Source: Clostridia bacterium (GTDB lineage Bacteria > UBA6262 > WVXT01 > JAUXBS01). Taken from it: a stretch of 9,800 nucleotides of DNA. Numbering within the stretch: the stretch's first letter is position 1; each line of letters begins with the position of its first letter. Positions 7,112 through 9,800 of the stretch are shown here, in pieces. A program made the position numbers and the translations under genes. Below the pieces are notes generated by a model. That model saw only the letters and a program-made list of their open reading frames with translations. It had not been told where the DNA came from and made no database searches. The stretch covers positions 1 to 9,800 of the forward strand of contig JAUXBS010000025.1 of the NCBI GenBank assembly GCA_030619245.1. Direction: 5' to 3'.

Positions 7112-7921
7112 ATGCAGTTTACGAAAATGAATGCTTCCGGCAATGATTTTATAATCATTGACAACAGGAAGCGGGCGCTGCCTGGCAGCCCGTCTGCCGT
7201 TGCCGGGAAATTGTGCAGGAGGAAGGTTTCCGTGGGAGCGGATGGTTTGCTGCTGGTTGAAAAGTCAAGGTCTGCTGATTTCAGGATGAGGATATTCAAT
7301 CCTGACGGAAGCGAGGCGGAGATGTGCGGCAACGGCGCGAGGTGTATTGCGAGGTATGCATACATTAATAAGATTGCAGGCAGGAAAATGCTCATTCAGA
7401 CAATTTCAGGGACTATTGGCGGGGAGGTTAAGAAGGGAAACGTTAAAATAAAGATGAATGATCCCGGCGAGGGGGGGCTGAACTTTAATTTAAAAGTAAA
7501 CGGCAGAAAGCTTAATGTATCCTTCATTGATACGGGAGTGCCTCACACGGTGGTTTTTGTTGAGGATACCGGGGGAATTGACGTTAGGGGTATTGGCAGG
7601 GCTATACGTTATGATAAGGCGTTTTCTCCCGCGGGTACAAACGTGAATTTCGTTTCCTTGAAGGATAAGAGTTCTATAATTATACGAACATACGAACGCG
7701 GGGTTGAAGACGAAACACTCGCATGCGGGACCGGTTCTGTTGCCTCGGCAATAATAAGCGGTATTATACAGGGCATTACCTCACCTGTAAAGGTTCATAC
7801 GAGAGGGGGGGAGGTTTTGCGGGTATACTATAGGATGTGTAAGACAAGGGATTCATGTCCCGTTGTAAAGGATGTGTACCTTGAGGGCGGGGCTGAGGTT
7901 ATATTCAGGGGGGCATTTTAA
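7112..7921 (+). CDS. dapF: Diaminopimelate epimerase
   Basis: The enzyme interconverts LL- and meso-diaminopimelate without a cofactor, using two cysteines as acid and base. Both are present: C72 in MCGNGARC (71-78) and C205 in ACGTGSVASA (204-213). Other family marks are the N-terminal FTKMNASGNDF (3-13), VGADGLLLVE (41-50), GVPHTVVFVED (142-152) and GTNVNFV (175-181). I prefer the ATG at 7112, which gives the normal N-terminus and lies nine bases after GGAAAGG (7096-7102 region); GTG 7091, ATG 7094 and ATG 7106 are in frame and cannot be excluded. The loop before the last strand (residues 240-254) looks a few residues longer than usual and is encoded by a small inverted repeat. The final length, 269 residues, is normal. 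Confidence 0.95.
   Translation: MQFTKMNASGNDFIIIDNRKRALPGSPSAVAGKLCRRKVSVGADGLLLVEKSRSADFRMRIFNPDGSEAEMCGNGARCIARYAYINKIAGRKMLIQTISGTIGGEVKKGNVKIKMNDPGEGGLNFNLKVNGRKLNVSFIDTGVPHTVVFVEDTGGIDVRGIGRAIRYDKAFSPAGTNVNFVSLKDKSSIIIRTYERGVEDETLACGTGSVASAIISGIIQGITSPVKVHTRGGEVLRVYYRMCKTRDSCPVVKDVYLEGGAEVIFRGAF
7844..7866 (+). repeat. Small inverted repeat inside dapF
   Basis: ACAAGGGA (7844-7851) and TCCCGTTGT (7858-7866) are complementary except for one bulged G, around a six-base loop. It encodes the extended loop near the DapF C-terminus. Its GGGA/TCCC core recalls the GGGAC repeats just downstream, but the resemblance is short. Confidence 0.4.
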
Positions 7922-7929
7922 GTTTTAAA

Positions 7930-7987
7930 GGGACAGAATAAGGGGACTATTTAAGGGGACAGTCCCATTTAGGGACAGTCCCCAAAA
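7930..7987 (+). repeat. Cluster of four GGGAC repeats upstream of dapA
   Basis: Four units each begin with GGGAC at 7930, 7943, 7956 and 7972, so the spacing is 13, 13 and 16 bases. The last two carry the near-palindrome GGGACAGTCCC followed by A/T-rich bases; the first two are half-site versions ending in TAAG. This 58-base cluster fills most of the 80-base dapF-dapA spacer, the widest gap inside this operon. From memory, GGGGACAG-type palindromes are scattered between genes in several uncultured lineages and resemble REP-like elements moved by Y1 (RAYT) transposases; no such transposase is in the window, so that origin is inferred. Confidence 0.75.
7955..7983 (+). promoter_or_regulatory. 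Strong RNA hairpin just before the dapA ribosome binding site
   Basis: GGGGACAGTCCC (7955-7966) pairs with GGGACAGTCCCC (7972-7983): six pairs, one A-A mismatch, five pairs, around the loop ATTTA (7967-7971). Each arm can also fold on itself. It ends five bases before the dapA AGGAG (7989-7993). There is no T-run after it, so it is not a typical terminator; it may stabilise the downstream mRNA or affect dapA translation. Confidence 0.6.
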
Positions 7988-8001
7988 GAGGAGATGAGGT
8001 T

Positions 8002-8874
8002 ATGTTTTCAGGATCATGTGTAGCTCTTGTAACGCCTTTCAGGAATAATAAGGTGGATATTGAGAAATTAAAGGAACTTGTTGAGTTCCATATTGAAAAT
8101 GGCACGGATGTTATAGTCCCCTGCGGTACGACAGGGGAGTCTGCGACACTGTCAATAAAGGAAAACGAGGAGGTTATTGAAACTGTTGTTAAAGCGGCCG
8201 GCGGCAGGGTTAAGGTTGTTGCGGGTACGGGTTCCAACTGCACCGGTGAAGCGCTGGAGATGACAGCTTTTGCAAAGAAGGTTGGGGCCGACGGAGTCCT
8301 TGTTGTTGTGCCGTATTATAACAAACCTACCCAGAAGGGTTTGTACCTGCATTATAAGAAGTTAGCAGAGGAAGTTGATATCCCCATAATCATATACAAT
8401 ATTCAGGGGCGTACCGGGGTAAACATGCTGCCGTCCACGATCATAAAGCTTGCTGAAATGAAGAATATAGTTGGTGTAAAAGAGGCAAGCGGAAATATAG
8501 ACCAGACAAGTGAGATAGTGGCAGCCTGCGGTGATGATTTTGATGTGCTTTCGGGAGATGATGCTCTTACTCTGCCCATTATGTCAGCAGGGGGCAAGGG
8601 AGTAATATCAGTTGTTGCGAATATCGTACCGAAGGATGTGAAATTCATGGTTGATGCTTTTAGCAGCGGTGATGTTGTAAAGGCAAGGGGAATGCACCTG
8701 AAGCTGTTTCCGCTCATAAAGGCGATGTTCTATGAAACCAATCCCATCCCGGTGAAGACTGCCATGGGGTTGATGGGAATGATTCCGGATGCGATGAGAC
8801 TGCCTTTATGTTCAATGTCGGAGGAAAACCTGGAGAAACTGAAGAAGGCATTGAAGGCTTACGGGTTATTATAA
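8002..8874 (+). CDS. dapA: 4-hydroxy-tetrahydrodipicolinate synthase
   Basis: The enzyme condenses pyruvate with aspartate semialdehyde, the first committed step to diaminopimelate and lysine. The 290-residue TIM-barrel protein has the normal length. Seen are VALVTPF (7-13), the GTTGES loop (42-47) whose threonines hold pyruvate, VVPYYNKPTQKG (102-113), the catalytic tyrosine Y132 and arginine R137 in IIYNIQGRTGVNM (130-142), and the Schiff-base lysine K160 in VGVKEASGN (157-165). The ATG at 8002 follows AGGAG (7989-7993) at eight bases. The GGGAC repeat hairpin lies directly upstream. dapB follows after 20 bases. N-acetylneuraminate lyase relatives are excluded by the motifs and the dap neighbours. 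Confidence 0.96.
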   Translation: MFSGSCVALVTPFRNNKVDIEKLKELVEFHIENGTDVIVPCGTTGESATLSIKENEEVIETVVKAAGGRVKVVAGTGSNCTGEALEMTAFAKKVGADGVLVVVPYYNKPTQKGLYLHYKKLAEEVDIPIIIYNIQGRTGVNMLPSTIIKLAEMKNIVGVKEASGNIDQTSEIVAACGDDFDVLSGDDALTLPIMSAGGKGVISVVANIVPKDVKFMVDAFSSGDVVKARGMHLKLFPLIKAMFYETNPIPVKTAMGLMGMIPDAMRLPLCSMSEENLEKLKKALKAYGLL

Positions 8875-8894
8875 AATATGAGAGAAAGGAAAAA

Positions 8895-9665
8895 ATGTTA
8901 AAAATAATTGTCTGCGGAGCAATGGGCAGGATGGGTATTAACATTGCTAATATCGTAAAAAACGATCCGAAAACAAAAATATCCGGGGCTGTTGAGATGA
9001 AAGGGCATGAGCTGATTGGTAAGGCTGTTACGGGGAAAGTGAAGCTCGTGGATGACCTGAAGCAGGTTATCAACGATGGTGATGTGGTTATTGATTTTAC
9101 CGGTTCCCGGGCAACAATAGAGCACCTCATTATAGCGGAAGAGGCAAAGAAACCGTTTATTGTTGGCGCTACGGGATTTTCCGCAGCGGAATTAAAGCAA
9201 ATCAGAAATACATCGTCTAAAATACCGTGTGTGATGGCTCCAAACTGGAGCGTTGGCATGAACCTCCTGTTTAATATGGTCGGGAGGATGGCTGAAACGT
9301 TTGAGGATTATGATGTTGAGATTATTGAAACGCATCATAACAGGAAGAAGGACGCTCCGTCGGGGACTGCCTACAGGCTTGCCGAAAATATTGCAGGAGC
9401 AATGGGCGCGGGTAAGATGGTTTTCGGCAGGAAGGGAAAGGAAGCAGGGAGGAATCCCGGGGAAATCGCTATACATGCCGTCAGGGGAGGTGGTGTGATA
9501 GGCGACCATATGGTTCTTTTCGCCGGAGAAGATGAAAGGATAGAAATTATTCATCGGGCGCATTCAAGGCAGTGCTTTGGGAATGGCGCTGTAAGGGCGG
9601 CGAAGTGGGTTGTTTCAAAACCGGCAGGATTATACGATATGAAAGATGTACTTAATTTAAGGTAG
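8895..9665 (+). CDS. dapB: 4-hydroxy-tetrahydrodipicolinate reductase
   Basis: The enzyme reduces the product of DapA to tetrahydrodipicolinate with NAD(P)H. The Rossmann dinucleotide loop is CGAMGRMG (7-14); DFTG (67-70) and GATGFS (91-96) follow. The catalytic block ETHHNRKKDAPSGTA (145-159) contains the active-site histidine pair and the substrate lysine and SGT residues. E34 followed by methionine, rather than the E-R pair of E. coli, hints at a preference for NADH; this is inference. I chose the ATG at 8895, four bases after AAAGGA (8885-8890); the in-frame ATG at 8808 lies inside dapA and adds 29 unrelated residues. At 256 residues the length is normal for the family. Confidence 0.95.
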   Translation: MLKIIVCGAMGRMGINIANIVKNDPKTKISGAVEMKGHELIGKAVTGKVKLVDDLKQVINDGDVVIDFTGSRATIEHLIIAEEAKKPFIVGATGFSAAELKQIRNTSSKIPCVMAPNWSVGMNLLFNMVGRMAETFEDYDVEIIETHHNRKKDAPSGTAYRLAENIAGAMGAGKMVFGRKGKEAGRNPGEIAIHAVRGGGVIGDHMVLFAGEDERIEIIHRAHSRQCFGNGAVRAAKWVVSKPAGLYDMKDVLNLR

Positions 9666-9671
9666 GTTTCT

Positions 9672-9800
9672 GTGAAATATGTAAGGTTTTCAATTGAGAA
9701 TAGGGTAAGGTACGGTATCGTGGAAGGAGAAAAGGTAGTTGAGGTTTCCGGCAGTATCTTTGGCGATTACAAGAAAAAGGATGTAAAGCACAACCTTTAC
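9672..9800 (+). CDS. Fumarylacetoacetate hydrolase family protein, 3'-partial
   Basis: Only the first 43 codons are in the window. The frame opens with GTG at 9672, six bases after the dapB stop, and is preceded by AGGTAGG (9660-9666) at five bases. It stays open to the right edge. The translation starts MKYVRFSIENRVRYGIVEGE and continues with VSGSIFGDY, which is the small N-terminal domain placed before the FAH catalytic domain in many bacterial family members (often labelled 2-hydroxyhepta-2,4-diene-1,7-dioate isomerase). The catalytic metal-binding part lies beyond the edge, so the substrate cannot be judged. Such enzymes act on 3-acylpyruvate-like compounds, for example oxaloacetate or acylpyruvates. 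The tight spacing implies co-transcription with dapB. The family call rests on recognising the N-terminal pattern only. Confidence 0.72.
   Translation, partial: MKYVRFSIENRVRYGIVEGEKVVEVSGSIFGDYKKKDVKHNLY

Noticed and set aside
8808..8894. Upstream ATG start for dapB inside dapA
   Set aside because: The 29 extra residues are unlike DapB, and ATG 8895 has AAAGGA before it and gives the normal Rossmann start.

Overview
The window holds eight recognisable genes plus the start of a ninth, all on the + strand. They form two tightly packed blocks separated by one 341-base gap. Base composition is moderate and arginine is written mostly as AGG. Gene order, the FAH-family gene beside dapB and GGGACAGTCCC-type repeats would fit an uncultured bacterium of an Omnitrophota-like or deltaproteobacterial-like lineage. 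That placement is an impression, not a demonstrated assignment.

Block 1 (window edge to 5483): the C-terminal part of comEC (DNA-uptake channel protein, cut by the left edge), then argD, argG and argH. The genes overlap by 8 bases (comEC/argD), lie 15 bases apart (argD/argG) or overlap by 4 bases (argG/argH), so they are probably transcribed and translated together. ArgD makes N-acetylornithine, and ArgG and ArgH convert citrulline to arginine. argF (ornithine carbamoyltransferase), often found between argD and argG, is not here.

Gap (5484-5824): no convincing gene. It holds a strong sigma-70-like promoter whose predicted start site falls on the lysA ATG, an imperfect dyad, and a stretch resembling the 5' half of a tRNA.

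Block 2 (5825 to right edge): lysA, dapF, dapA, dapB, then the first 43 codons of a fumarylacetoacetate-hydrolase-family gene. DapA and DapB make tetrahydrodipicolinate, DapF interconverts LL- and meso-diaminopimelate, and LysA decarboxylates meso-diaminopimelate to lysine. The steps between DapB and DapF (dapL, or dapD/C/E) are not in the window. A cluster of GGGAC repeats ending in a strong hairpin sits just before the dapA ribosome binding site.

I do not see a wholly new system. The most notable points are a ComEC whose metallo-beta-lactamase-like domain has lost its metal-ligand motifs, a probably leaderless lysA transcript, and the repeat/hairpin cluster inserted in the lysine operon.
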